DNA of 64,000 nucleotides from Blastocatellia bacterium (GTDB lineage Bacteria; Acidobacteriota; Blastocatellia; Pyrinomonadales; Pyrinomonadaceae): the NCBI GenBank assembly GCA_003168335.1, contig PMSM01000009.1, positions 1 through 64,000 of the forward strand, in the 5' to 3' direction. Under the pieces are notes generated by a model. That model was not told where the DNA came from. It made no database searches and saw only the letters and a list, made by a program, of their open reading frames with translations. Each line of letters opens with the position of its first letter. The first letter of the stretch is position 1. The translations under genes were made by a program, and so were the position numbers. Positions 25,214-34,687 of this stretch are shown here, piece by piece.

Positions 25214-25582
25214 CTACTTCAACCTTTCGAACTTAATGGTTCCCTCGCCATGAGATCCGTGCTTGATGGCGCCGGACATTGTGTCGCCGTCAACTCGCAG
25301 ATCGACCTTGTCGAAAGCCACCGTCCGCCCCGGCTGTGGCGACGTCTTCATGGTGAGCTTTCCCTTCTTGAGCTTGCCAGTGATGGGAATCGGATCCTTC
25401 TCGCTCGGCCCCACCCAACCAGTCACGACGTCACCAGTTTGCCTGAGCGATGCGATCCCGATGATCGTGCCATCCGCTGTAGAGATTGTGACCCGCCACC
25501 TTCCCGTCACATCGGTCGCGAAAGTTGCAGGGGCCATTAGTGCCAACAACAAGAGACTCAGTAGCACACGTTGACTTCTCAT
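25214..25582 (-). CDS. Secreted beta-rich protein of unknown function, cassette-borne
   Basis: A 122-aa protein with a signal peptide (MRSQRVLLSLLLLALMAPA, cleavage after TFA). The mature part alternates short beta strands: TDVTGRWRVTISTADGTIIG, DVVTGWVGPSEK, and KLKKGKLTMK. The pattern resembles lipocalin-like or DUF-type small barrels. The start at ATG 25582 follows a GGAGG site; the longer frame to 25615 is not needed. It is the first gene of the preserved array. Function unknown. Confidence 0.72.
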   Translation of the reverse strand: MRSQRVLLSLLLLALMAPATFATDVTGRWRVTISTADGTIIGIASLRQTGDVVTGWVGPSEKDPIPITGKLKKGKLTMKTSPQPGRTVAFDKVDLRVDGDTMSGAIKHGSHGEGTIKFERLK

Positions 25583-25860
25583 GAATGCCCTCCTTACGTG
25601 GGTGGCGCACAGCAAGCACGCTGGTCCAACCTACCTCCGATGGAAGCGCCCCCAACAGCAATAGACGATGCCGTGGGTGCCCCTCGTCTTCACGCTTCAC
25701 TTCCACACGTCCGCCCAACATGTATTGTGCGACGGATCCGTCACGCAAGTACGGAATACATGATCTTATAGCTCAGTCCCGTGTGAGCCTAAGAATGATA
25801 ACGCCCTCCCTGACGGTCGGGCTACTGCCCCGACCTCCCGGCGCGCTGCTCAGCTCAGCG
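25583..25860. other. Upstream end of the cassette array
   Basis: No convincing gene is seen. The minus strand has a GTTGGGC box (25719-25713) that fits an R' site, possibly the remnant of the attC of a lost upstream cassette. A GCCC/GGGC hairpin near 25804-25830, with GGTCGGGCTACTG, repeats the one at 1863-1890. Confidence 0.35.
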
Positions 25861-28008
25861 TCAGTCCTTGCCCGACTTCAGACCACGCTCTTCAAGCAGC
25901 GGCTCGACGCTCGGACCGCGGCCGCGGAAAGCGCGATACAGCGTCGCAGCATCCGCCGTGCCTCCGGGCGCAAGGATCATGTCGCGATAGCGTTGCCCGT
26001 TCGCACGGTTCATCCCGCCGTGTTCCTTGAACCAGTAGTAAGCGTCGTCGTCGAGGACCTCGCTCCAAAGGTATGCGTAGTAACCGGCGGCGTAGCCGTT
26101 GTCCCAGATATGCGAGAAGTAGGCCGTGTGATATCGCGGCGGCACTTGCGGCATATCGATGTGAAAGTTACGCAACGCCGTCTGCTCAAAGACGTCCAGA
26201 TCCTGTTGCGGCTGATCCGGCGTCAGGCTGTGCCAGGCCATGTCGAGCAGAGCGGCGGCGAGGTATTCCGTCGTCGCATAACCCTGATTGAAGGTGCGCG
26301 CCTTCTTGATCTTTTCGACCAGCGCCTGGGGCATCGGCTTACCGGTTTGATAGTGCTTCGCATAGTTGGCAAACACCGCCGGATCCAACGCCCAGTGCTC
26401 GTTGAACTGCGACGGAAACTCGACGAAGTCGCGCGGTACGCCGCCGAGGGTGGGATAGCGCACAGTTGAGAACATGAAGTGCAGGGCGTGTCCGAACTCA
26501 TGAAACATCGTGGTCACGTCATCGAAGCTCAGCAGGGTCGGCTGACCCGGAGCGGGCTTGGTAAAATTCGTGCAATTGAAGACCACGGGCTTGGTTCCGA
26601 GCAGACGGCTCTGATCGACAAAGCTGTCCTCCCAGGCGCCGCCGTTCTTATTCGATCGTGAGAAGTAGTCACCATAGAAGAGGGCGAGTGACTTGCCGTC
26701 AGCATCGAACACTTCGAACACGCGCACATCGGGCTGATAGACAGGTATGTCCTTGCGCTCTTTGAATGTGAGGCCGTAGAGCTTGTTCGCGGCAAAGAAG
26801 ACGCCGTCAAAAAGCACATGCTCCAGCTCGAAATAAGGCTTCACCTGCGATTCGTCGAGATCATATTCGGCTTTGCGCACTTTTTCAGCGTAGAACTCCC
26901 AGTCAGCAGCGCCGAGTTGGAAGCCGCCGTTCTGCGCGTCGATCAATTTCTGCATCTTCGCCACTTCGCCACGTGCTTTGGCCGTCGCTGCCGGCACCAG
27001 ATCGGTCATTAATTTTTCGGCGTTCTGCGGCGTCTTGGCCATCTGGTCGTCCAGAACGTAGGTCGCGTAGTTCGGATAGCCAAGCAGCTTCGCGTGTTGC
27101 GCGCGCAGTTGCGCCAGGCGCATGACGATCGCTTTCGTGTCGTTGGGGCCGCCGCGGTTGCCGCGAAGTATCGAAGCGTTAAAGAGCTTCTCGCGAAGAG
27201 CGCGGTTCTCCAGTGATGAGAGGGCGGGCTGCTGGGTCGTGTTCCGCAGACTCAGCACCCACTTGCCGTCGAGCTTCTGCTCCTTGGCTGCCTCGGCGGC
27301 GGCCGCGATATCGCCGTCGCTTAACCCCGCCAGCTCGGCCCGGTCAGAGACGATGACCGCGGAAGCGTTGACGTCGGCGAGCACCTTGTCGGTGAATTGG
27401 GTCGTCAGCTTCGACTCTTCCTGATTGAGGGCGCGGAGAGTTGTCTTGTCGGCCTCCGAGAGCTGGGCGCCGGCGCGAACGAAGTTCAGATAGTAACGCT
27501 CCACCAGAAACTTGCTCTCGGGATCCAGCTTGAGGGCGGCCCGCTGATCGTACAACGTCTTCACCCGGGCAAAGAGTTTTGAGTTCAGGTAGATGGTGTC
27601 CTGATGCGCGGCCAGCTTCGGCGCTTCCTCGGCCTTGATCTTTTGCATCGCGTCGCTGGTATTTGATTGAGAGAGGTTGAAGAACACCTTGGTGACGCGG
27701 GTCAGGAGATCGCCCGTCCGCTCCATCGCCTCGATGGTGTTGGCAAACGTTGGCGCGCCCGCGTTGTTGGCGATCGTCTCGATCTCGGCGATCTGCCGCT
27801 TCATTCCTTCTTCGATCGCCGGCGTGTAATCGCTATCCGTAATCTTATCGAACGGAGGCGCCTGAAACGGTAGCGTGCTGGCGGTAAAGAACGGATTTGA
27901 GGCGGCGACGTGAACCGTGGCGTTAGCGGTTCGCGACGGCGCAAACTGAATGACCAACAGACCCGGGACGACGAGTGCGACGAACTGTCTGATCCGATCA
28001 AATCTCAT
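25861..28008 (-). CDS. dcp: Exported M3-family metallopeptidase (peptidyl-dipeptidase Dcp type)
   Basis: A 715-aa zinc peptidase. An N-terminal hydrophobic leader (FVALVVPGLLVIQFAPS) suggests export. The zinc motif HEFGHALHFMF sits near residue 480 with the downstream Glu ligand in FVEFPSQFNEHW. YWFKEHGGMNRANGQRYRD and the family's C-terminal ARG-rich end are present. Length is normal for Dcp, which removes dipeptides from C-termini. It borders the cassette array and appears monocistronic. Confidence 0.93.
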   Translation of the reverse strand: MRFDRIRQFVALVVPGLLVIQFAPSRTANATVHVAASNPFFTASTLPFQAPPFDKITDSDYTPAIEEGMKRQIAEIETIANNAGAPTFANTIEAMERTGDLLTRVTKVFFNLSQSNTSDAMQKIKAEEAPKLAAHQDTIYLNSKLFARVKTLYDQRAALKLDPESKFLVERYYLNFVRAGAQLSEADKTTLRALNQEESKLTTQFTDKVLADVNASAVIVSDRAELAGLSDGDIAAAAEAAKEQKLDGKWVLSLRNTTQQPALSSLENRALREKLFNASILRGNRGGPNDTKAIVMRLAQLRAQHAKLLGYPNYATYVLDDQMAKTPQNAEKLMTDLVPAATAKARGEVAKMQKLIDAQNGGFQLGAADWEFYAEKVRKAEYDLDESQVKPYFELEHVLFDGVFFAANKLYGLTFKERKDIPVYQPDVRVFEVFDADGKSLALFYGDYFSRSNKNGGAWEDSFVDQSRLLGTKPVVFNCTNFTKPAPGQPTLLSFDDVTTMFHEFGHALHFMFSTVRYPTLGGVPRDFVEFPSQFNEHWALDPAVFANYAKHYQTGKPMPQALVEKIKKARTFNQGYATTEYLAAALLDMAWHSLTPDQPQQDLDVFEQTALRNFHIDMPQVPPRYHTAYFSHIWDNGYAAGYYAYLWSEVLDDDAYYWFKEHGGMNRANGQRYRDMILAPGGTADAATLYRAFRGRGPSVEPLLEERGLKSGKD

Positions 28009-28132
28009 AAGCGATCCAGATCCCCCTGCGCGGATGATTTGACGAACTTTCTAATTAGAACTGCCGCGCTGTTTTTTGGCACTACGATAACGTGCACCTT
28101 CGCGGTCGTGATCTATTTTGCCGATCGCCGGA

Positions 28133-29680
28133 CTATTGCCCCAGCGTGCCCAGCGTGATTTCAGTCCTGCGATTCTTCGCCCGACTAGCAACCGTCGTGT
28201 TTGGCGCTACCGGATTCGCCCCGCCCAGACCGCTGGCCTGAATCCGCGTAACATCGACACCGGCCGCTGCAAGTCGCTCAGACAAAACTCTTGCCCGATC
28301 CTGTGTCAGTTGTTGCAGCGCCGCTTCGTCGCCGCGATTGTCGGTGAAGGACTCAATTGAGATTTGATAATTGGGATTGTTGGCGAGCAGGGCGCCAATC
28401 TGATCGAGCTTTGCCGCCGCTGCCGCGACCAGATTCGCGGACCGTGGACTTGCCCAGATCGCCTCAGCCAGGACGAGCGTCATGCCGCGGTTGCCGTCAC
28501 GCACTGCGCCGAAACGGGCCAGGGTCTGCTTCAGCGTCTCGGCGGCGGCGCGCTGATCGACGGCGCGCTTTTCATTCACGCGGCTTGCGTCCTCAGCCTG
28601 CTTCTCGCCTTCGATGCGGGCCAGTCTGACCTTCGCATCTTCAGAGTCAGCCCGCACCGTTTGTATTTCTTCGCGCAGCCGCGCGATTTCGGTGCGCGCA
28701 TCCCGTAACTTCTCCGTCGCATTCACCGCGTCGCGTTCGGCGAGTTCGCGCCCGTGACGTTCTGTATCCAGTTCTGCTTTCAAGCGGGTAATTTCCTGGT
28801 TGGCGGTATCCGCATTGTCTTCGGCCTTGCGCACGGCGAGATCGCGGCGCTCAATTTCTTCGCGGCGCTCGCGCGATGCGCGACGCACCAGGGCCATGTC
28901 TTCCGCTTTCGCTCCACTACTGATTGCCTGCCGAGCGAGGATGTCGATTTCTCGTTCAGCCTGCCTCATGCGCAAGGCACTTTCGGCCTGTTGTAGATCG
29001 GCTTCGGCGGTGCGCAGTTCATTAGGCGCATCGCGCTCCGCTCCCGCATAGCGCGCCAGATTAATCGCCTGCCGCGCACCGAGCAGCACTACCGGGATAT
29101 CGCGAAAGTCCGACTCGGCAATCTGAGGTACGCTCGCATCACGGAAATAATCACTGGTGTTACCGATGTACTGAATTTTCGAGGTCTCAACCTGTGCGTC
29201 CCGTATCGTAGCCGGCGCCATGTTCTCCATCACCACCATACGGCTGGGCGAGTGAACAAGAAAGTGTGGCTCAGCGGTGATTACCAAAGCGAAAGTTTGC
29301 AGGGAAGTGGTCACGTCAATCTTCGAATCGATCAGACCGCTGCCGCTGCGCTTTATCTCGCCGAGGTTATCGACGTGCCCATCTGGCGAAATCGCCCACA
29401 GAACATACGTCGTGTACACGCCCCCGAGTTCGTATGCGCGCGGCAGGTTATCGAGGTGTAGCTCAACCCGAGTGCCGCGACGGCTCTGCCGTCTTACCTT
29501 CGCAGAGCCCTTCAGACGCGGCAGACGGGTGGTGCCATGAAACGGGACGTCGATGGTCTGGTCCAGAGGGTACGTGATCGCGATCGTAGTACGCCGCGTA
29601 TCGTTCTGCGCAAACGCGCCGCTGGCGGAAATAAGAACCAAACACGCAAAAACTGCGAATGACTTAAGCGATCTGTTCAT
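28133..29680 (-). CDS. OmpA-domain protein with long coiled coil
   Basis: A 515-aa exported protein. Signal peptide MNRSLKSFAVFACLVLISAS is cut after GAFAQ. A beta-rich N-terminal region (40-230) precedes a long charged coiled coil (about 240-400; Glu/Arg/Ala-rich). A C-terminal OmpA-like peptidoglycan-binding domain follows (IESFTDNRGDEAALQQLTQD, then NRRTEITLG). It probably anchors an envelope structure to peptidoglycan. The start at 29680 fits the signal peptide; the upstream frame to 29809 does not. Confidence 0.85.
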   Translation of the reverse strand: MNRSLKSFAVFACLVLISASGAFAQNDTRRTTIAITYPLDQTIDVPFHGTTRLPRLKGSAKVRRQSRRGTRVELHLDNLPRAYELGGVYTTYVLWAISPDGHVDNLGEIKRSGSGLIDSKIDVTTSLQTFALVITAEPHFLVHSPSRMVVMENMAPATIRDAQVETSKIQYIGNTSDYFRDASVPQIAESDFRDIPVVLLGARQAINLARYAGAERDAPNELRTAEADLQQAESALRMRQAEREIDILARQAISSGAKAEDMALVRRASRERREEIERRDLAVRKAEDNADTANQEITRLKAELDTERHGRELAERDAVNATEKLRDARTEIARLREEIQTVRADSEDAKVRLARIEGEKQAEDASRVNEKRAVDQRAAAETLKQTLARFGAVRDGNRGMTLVLAEAIWASPRSANLVAAAAAKLDQIGALLANNPNYQISIESFTDNRGDEAALQQLTQDRARVLSERLAAAGVDVTRIQASGLGGANPVAPNTTVASRAKNRRTEITLGTLGQ

Positions 29681-29911
29681 GCCACAAACTCCCGGGACCT
29701 GTGTATTTCGATCGGACCGCGCTCCACTGCAGTCCGACTTGATTGATGCAAGACCCTCGATCATTGTTGCCGAAGGGGACCAAACTGGCAAGTTATGAAG
29801 TGAGCGCAAGGCGAGTTTAGCGGGCCGACTTCAATCGGGTCGTTACCGCCTGAGCAAGAACCCAACTAGAGTTGTACTCTGCTACCAGCGGTGCCCGTGA
29901 AGGTCAGCGAG

Positions 29912-30082
29912 TTAGCGAGTAAGTGATCGCTGGTACGCTTTAGTGCGCCGGTCCTGCACAAATTGGCTTAGAAAGAGGGAGATGGCGACCAGTAGAAGGA
30001 TGTGGACCATGCCGCCTTTGTGGAGCAGAAACTTTTCGACGAGCCAGATAACAACAAAAAGGGAGCCTACGATCCAGAGCAT
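29912..30082 (-). CDS. Small membrane protein, DUF5670 (lmo0937-like) family
   Basis: A 56-aa two-helix protein found by translating the minus strand: it begins MLWIVGSLFVVIWLVEKFLL and continues HKGGMVHILLLVAISLFLS. The pattern MLWxIxxxLxxxWLxxx, then GxxxHILLxxAIxxxL, is characteristic of this small family, which is widespread and uncharacterised. It lies between the OmpA protein and the beta-propeller protein, on the same strand, and overlaps an unlikely antisense frame. Confidence 0.72.
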   Translation of the reverse strand: MLWIVGSLFVVIWLVEKFLLHKGGMVHILLLVAISLFLSQFVQDRRTKAYQRSLTR

Positions 30083-30121
30083 TTCGAAATCAGTTTCCTT
30101 TGCTGGGTATCATGTAAGGTT

Positions 30122-31693
30122 TTAGCGGTTGGGCCGGGCCGTCACCCGCGGAAATTCCATCGCGCGCAACGCCGTGCGTGATGGATCGCCGGCAATCAAG
30201 AGCGCGCCAGAACCAGAAGGTATTACAACTATCGAGCGCCGCGCCAGTGAAACTGAATGATTCGCGACTAACGCGGCCGGCTCATTGTCTTGCCACACAA
30301 CTGATCCGTCGCGGCCCGACAGTGCCAGCGCAAAGGTCTGACCGCCGGCAATCACAACGTCAAGCACTTGATCTCCATTAATGTCGGCAAAAGCCACCGT
30401 CTCGCTTTCGTTGGAGACGTTTGCTTGCCAGAGCGTCTTGCCGTCGCCGGCGCTGACTGCTACCACGCGCCCCTGATCGGTCATCATGATCACTTCCGGC
30501 CACCCATCACCGTCGAGGTCCGCCGCGGCTAAAGTACCGCGCGGCGCATCGTCTTTGATCGAAACCATTCCCAGAGTACGCAAGTCGTCAGCGGTCAAGG
30601 CCGTCAATCCACCCCTGGTGCCGACCAGGATCAGATCGCCCCGTCGCGCTCTGATCAAAAGCGGCGCGGTGGTTGCAGGACTGCCGGCGTCGCCCGAGCG
30701 AACCACGGCGCCCGCCATATCGCGGATCTCAACCTGCCCGGAGTCGTAGGCCAGGGCTACCTGACCATTGCCCCGACCAACGAGTGGAGCCGGCGCACCC
30801 ACGACGCGATGCGGCAGCCTGATCTGAGTCAGAAGGTGTCCGTCATTCGCGTCGAGAATCATCGCGCGCTGGAGCGAATTATCGATCAGGAAGATTTCTG
30901 AAGAGCGGTTGTTGCTGACCACCGTTCCACTTGAAGTAGTAGCCGGCAGAGTAGCTCGCCAAAGCTCACGACCAGTCGCGCCTTCGTTCGCAGTGACCAT
31001 GGCGCCCGACAACACGACGACATTATCAAGGCCTGATCGCTGACGGAGCAGGACCAATGCACCCGGCACGGCCCGCGTCGAGTTACCTGTCTGCGGCTTC
31101 CGGCCCGTGCTCCATAAGGCAATGCCGCTGGCTGAATCCAGCGCGAAGACGACGCCGTCGCCGTTAATGCCGACCAGATCGAATTTTTCCGGCGAACGCA
31201 GATGTCCCAATACCGGATGCGCAACATCGCCGACTGCGGCACGCCAACCACCGCGAGCCACAATCGGGCTGACGGCAACCCTGGTGCGGGATGAATTATC
31301 GCTGGGCGTAGTTTTTTGGCTAGGACCCGGCCTCTCTGGCGCAGTTGCCAGTCTCACTTGAATAATTCCGGCGGCAGAGAACTCACCCAGCGTGTTCGTC
31401 AAAGGCGCTATCCGCCAGAAATATTCGCCCGGGTTGAGATCGTTGACTTGATAGCCGTTGCCTGCAACTACGCGGTCGAACACGATGTCCGCAAACGCGT
31501 TGTCGCTTGCCAGTTGCAGCCGATAACGGGACACACCGGGCCGTGCTCCCCAGTGGAGGTGAACCTCAGTTCCGGCTGTTTGAGAATTGTTCTGTGACTG
31601 CACGCCCTGTGCGAGCACCAAAACTGGGCCGGGCAAAAGCATTGCGGCGGTCAGCAGCAAAACGCGGAGGTGGCTTGAGCAGTACATCGTCAC
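30122..31693 (-). CDS. Exported PQQ/FG-GAP-type beta-propeller protein
   Basis: A 523-aa exported protein. A signal peptide (VLLLTAAMLLPGPVLVLAQ) is followed by a fibronectin-like region (LHWGARPGVSRYRLQLASD to 105) and a linker. A beta-propeller follows with repeats such as GLDNVVVLSGAMVTANEGAT, ADLDGDGWPEVIMMTDQGRV and ADINGDQVLDVVIAGGQ, where the DxDGDG motifs bind calcium. It may bind or scaffold ligands. No catalytic residues are evident. Confidence 0.8.
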   Translation of the reverse strand: MTMYCSSHLRVLLLTAAMLLPGPVLVLAQGVQSQNNSQTAGTEVHLHWGARPGVSRYRLQLASDNAFADIVFDRVVAGNGYQVNDLNPGEYFWRIAPLTNTLGEFSAAGIIQVRLATAPERPGPSQKTTPSDNSSRTRVAVSPIVARGGWRAAVGDVAHPVLGHLRSPEKFDLVGINGDGVVFALDSASGIALWSTGRKPQTGNSTRAVPGALVLLRQRSGLDNVVVLSGAMVTANEGATGRELWRATLPATTSSGTVVSNNRSSEIFLIDNSLQRAMILDANDGHLLTQIRLPHRVVGAPAPLVGRGNGQVALAYDSGQVEIRDMAGAVVRSGDAGSPATTAPLLIRARRGDLILVGTRGGLTALTADDLRTLGMVSIKDDAPRGTLAAADLDGDGWPEVIMMTDQGRVVAVSAGDGKTLWQANVSNESETVAFADINGDQVLDVVIAGGQTFALALSGRDGSVVWQDNEPAALVANHSVSLARRSIVVIPSGSGALLIAGDPSRTALRAMEFPRVTARPNR

Positions 31694-31743
31694 CTACTAA
31701 TAAACGACGAATTGCGTACTCGTTCCCCTGGCACAGTGGCACC

Positions 31744-32502
31744 TCAGGGATTTTCGTTGAGTTTGTACCCGACACCGCGAACAGTCAGCACATAATGGGG
31801 CTTTCTGGGGTCAGCTTCCAACTTCTTTCGCAGCCGGTTGATATGCGGGTCGATGTTGCGCTGATAACCTTCATATTCAGTGCTCCACACACGGTCGAGC
31901 AAATCGTTGCGCGACCAGGCACGGCCTGGCTCTGATGCCAACAGTTCCAATATCTGAAACTCAAGCGGAGTGAGATCGATACTGGCGCCGCCGCGAGTAA
32001 CTTCGTGACGCCGCCTATCTACCACCAGGTCTCCAATCTCCAATCGATCCTCGTCACTCCCCTCCGGCTTGCCAGTCTGACCGCGCCGCAAGAGTGCTTC
32101 GATCCGGTATTCGAGTTCACGTGGGCTGAACGGCTTTGCGAGGTAATCGTCGGCGCCTGCTTCAAAACCGGCGACCTTATCATCGAGCATGTCGTGCGCC
32201 GTCAGGAAAAGCGCCGGCGTATCGATGCCGCGTTCGCGCAACTTTCTCAATAGCTCAAGCCCCGACATTTCCGGCATCGAGACATCCAGAATAAAGCAAT
32301 CAAAACTGTCCGTCGTGACCGTCTGGAGCGCCGCTGCGCCACTCTCTTTTTCGGCAACTTCAAATCCTAAGCGCCGAAAATACTCAGCCAGGAGCGTACG
32401 CATCTCGACGTTGTCATCGACAATCATCAATCTCCTGGCATTGGTGTTTGTAGGTTGGGGATCCACGACAGTTTTCCTTGCGCTAACCTCAAACCGAAAC
32501 AA
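31744..32502 (-). CDS. OmpR-family response regulator
   Basis: A 252-aa regulator. A variable N-terminus precedes the receiver domain (LMIVDDNVEMRT; phosphoacceptor Asp in FDCFILDVSMPEMSG; Lys in YLAKPFSPREL). The C-terminal winged helix has SIDLTPLEFQILELLASEPG and the recognition helix region NRLRKKLEADPRKPHYVLTVRGVGYKL. No kinase is adjacent, so its partner is unknown. It is divergent from the ABC exporter downstream. Confidence 0.93.
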   Translation of the reverse strand: MFRFEVSARKTVVDPQPTNTNARRLMIVDDNVEMRTLLAEYFRRLGFEVAEKESGAAALQTVTTDSFDCFILDVSMPEMSGLELLRKLRERGIDTPALFLTAHDMLDDKVAGFEAGADDYLAKPFSPRELEYRIEALLRRGQTGKPEGSDEDRLEIGDLVVDRRRHEVTRGGASIDLTPLEFQILELLASEPGRAWSRNDLLDRVWSTEYEGYQRNIDPHINRLRKKLEADPRKPHYVLTVRGVGYKLNENP

Positions 32503-32590
32503 CTGTAAACTAATCGGCTCGGTCCAAAGCCTGCTCTATTTTGATCTCTGAAACCTCAGGGGTGTGGCTTTAGTATGTACAGCCTTTGCC

Positions 32591-32620
32591 TTGACGTCAA
32601 ACGATTAGGCTAAGTATATT
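32591..32620 (+). promoter_or_regulatory. Candidate sigma-70 promoter for the ABC exporter
   Basis: TTGACG (32591-32596) and TATATT (32615-32620) are spaced by 18 bases, 68 bases before the exporter start at 32688. Both hexamers are close to the consensus. The regulator gene is divergent from the same gap. Confidence 0.5.
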
Positions 32621-32687
32621 GCGTGGTTGTTACCGTGGACCATACTCGATTCCCTTCCTTAATCAACGATTCAGACATTGATCTGAG

Positions 32688-34496
32688 ATGCGCGATTTTC
32701 GGCGGCTGCTAAGATATCTTCTGCCCCACGGTGGCACCTTCGCCATTGCTACGTTCGCAATGATTGCCGTGGCTCTGCTGGAAGCCGCCACCGGAGCATT
32801 GGTCATTCCGATCGTTGATCAGGCGCTAACGCCGGGTAGCGGACATCGCACTCCGACGCCTTTCGGACTGGAGAAGCTAATTCCGCCGTCGGGCCTGGCT
32901 GCCTGGCGGACAATCGCGCTGCTGCTGGTTATCTTTACGATCGTAAAAGGGGTAGCTGATTATTTCTCAACCTACTTGATGGCCTATATCGGCCAGTCTT
33001 CCATTCTGCGCCTGCGGCAGGAGCTTTACAGTCACCTACTCTCCCAATCGGCCAAATTCTTCGAACGCCACCGCACGAATTACTTAGTCTCTCGGCTTAT
33101 TTCCAGTGCCGCGGCGATCGAAGCTGCGGTTACGGTTACGCTGCGGGACATGTTGCGCGAGAGTTTCACCTTACTCGCTTTGCTGGGGACCGCTTTTTAC
33201 TTGAACTGGCGAGTCACCCTCGGTTCGCTGCTGATTGCTCCGCCTATCGTAGCGTTGACGATGCGCTTTGGTATCTCTCTGAGAAAACTCGCGCGTGAAT
33301 CTTTCGAGGGTAGCAAGCGTTTGACAGACACCGCGCAGGAAGCGCTGGCCAATCAAAATATTGTTAAGGCTTACCGGGGCGAAACGCGTGAACGAAATCG
33401 CTTCACCAAAGTGGCTGAACACATTCGGCGCGCCAATCTGCGCTCCGCCAGCATTTCCGGAATGGCGCCCCCGCTTATCGAGTTGATCGGTGTCCTTTTC
33501 ATCGTTGGCCTGCTCTTCTTTGGCGAACGCGAAATCAGACTTGGCCGGATGGACTTGGCCCAGTTTGCCGCGATTTTGCTCTTTGTGGGCCGCAGTTATG
33601 ACCCAATGCGAAAGCTTTCGCGGCTGCATAACTCAATCTCGCAGGCGCTCGCCGCCGCGCAGCACGTTTGGGAAGTGATGGACGAACATGCCGAGATCGA
33701 GGAAAAGCCCGACGCGGTCGATCTGCCACCCTTGCAACGCGAGATCGAATTTCGCGATGTTCATTTTGGCTATGGCGACGAATCGCGGGCCGTGTTGCGC
33801 GGCGTCAGCCTGACGGTTCCCGCCGGCAAGCTGGTAGCGCTGGTAGGAGAATCAGGCGGCGGCAAGTCGACGCTCACAAAACTCCTGCCGCGTTTTCACG
33901 ATCCGACTTCGGGTGCGGTCCTGTGGGACGGCATAGACCTTCGTGACGTGCGCGTGGCGAGTCTACGGAAGCAATTGGCTTTGGTAACTCAGGAAACCGT
34001 TCTCTTTAACGATACTGTGCGGTATAACATCTCGTACGGCCGGCCTGATGCCACCGACGAGCAACTCCACAACGCCGCCAGGACCGCGCTGGCGCACGAT
34101 TTCATCGTTGAGCTGCCTGATGGTTATGACACGATAATTGGCGAGCGGGGGACTTTCCTGTCCGGCGGGCAAAGGCAGCGACTCGCAATTGCGCGCGCGG
34201 TCCTGATCGACGCTCCGACGCTGGTACTCGATGAGGCGACCTCGGCGCTGGATGCCGAGTCCGAGCAATTGGTCCAACGGGCGATCGGAAACCTGATTCG
34301 CGACCGCACGACCATGGTGATTGCTCATCGTTTGTCGACAGTTCGCCGGGCTGATCTAATAGTAGTCATGGAACGTGGTCGGATTATCGAACAAGGCACA
34401 CACGCAGAGCTACTGGCCCAGGGCGGACAATATCAACGGCTCTATGAATTGCAGTTCGCTGACGAAGAGGACGAGATGGGGAGCTGTAAGCGGTGA
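32688..34496 (+). CDS. ABC exporter, fused permease and ATPase (MsbA/LmrA type)
   Basis: A 602-aa half-transporter acting as a homodimer. Six transmembrane helices occupy residues 1-310, and the nucleotide-binding domain follows. It has Walker A GESGGGKST near 388, Q-loop LVTQETVLFNDT, the signature LSGGQRQRLAIARA, Walker B TLVLDEATSALD and the switch His in IAHRLST. MsbA relatives flip lipid A core or export lipids and drugs; the substrate is unclear. It is followed by the yicC-gmk-rpoZ block but separated from it by 191 bp. Confidence 0.93.
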   Translation: MRDFRRLLRYLLPHGGTFAIATFAMIAVALLEAATGALVIPIVDQALTPGSGHRTPTPFGLEKLIPPSGLAAWRTIALLLVIFTIVKGVADYFSTYLMAYIGQSSILRLRQELYSHLLSQSAKFFERHRTNYLVSRLISSAAAIEAAVTVTLRDMLRESFTLLALLGTAFYLNWRVTLGSLLIAPPIVALTMRFGISLRKLARESFEGSKRLTDTAQEALANQNIVKAYRGETRERNRFTKVAEHIRRANLRSASISGMAPPLIELIGVLFIVGLLFFGEREIRLGRMDLAQFAAILLFVGRSYDPMRKLSRLHNSISQALAAAQHVWEVMDEHAEIEEKPDAVDLPPLQREIEFRDVHFGYGDESRAVLRGVSLTVPAGKLVALVGESGGGKSTLTKLLPRFHDPTSGAVLWDGIDLRDVRVASLRKQLALVTQETVLFNDTVRYNISYGRPDATDEQLHNAARTALAHDFIVELPDGYDTIIGERGTFLSGGQRQRLAIARAVLIDAPTLVLDEATSALDAESEQLVQRAIGNLIRDRTTMVIAHRLSTVRRADLIVVMERGRIIEQGTHAELLAQGGQYQRLYELQFADEEDEMGSCKR

Positions 34497-34547
34497 GTTG
34501 ACCGGTCGTTCGCGATTGAAAAAGAAGACCATGAGTTTACGGAAGTT

Positions 34548-34609
34548 TTCGTGTGATTTCGTGGATCGTCTTCTGCCGAGCACGGAATCGATCCACGAAA
34601 TCACACGAA
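34548..34609. repeat. Inverted repeat of the 'cacgaaatcacacgaa' family
   Basis: TTCGTGTGATTTCGTGGATC (34548-34567) is complemented exactly by GATCCACGAAATCACACGAA (34590-34609). It is the same repeat family as the inner arms near 5218-5284. Confidence 0.85.
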
Positions 34610-34656
34610 TCGGCACTAATGAAATCCGTCAAGTCAATTCAGCGACGTGATTTATC

Positions 34657-34685
34657 TGCAACTGCTAACTGCTAACTGCTAACTA
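34657..34685 (+). repeat. Short tandem repeat upstream of yicC
   Basis: The heptamer AACTGCT is repeated about three times, ending just before the yicC ATG at 34688. It takes the place of a ribosome-binding site, and no Shine-Dalgarno sequence is visible. Confidence 0.75.
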
Positions 34686-34687
34686 TT

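Noticed and set aside
25750-25800. A tRNA-like 'TATAGCTCAGTC' sequence
   Set aside because: No acceptor stem or anticodon arm can be formed around it.
29943-30125. A plus-strand frame of 60 aa
   Set aside because: It is antisense to the clearer minus-strand DUF5670-type protein and has no protein-like features.
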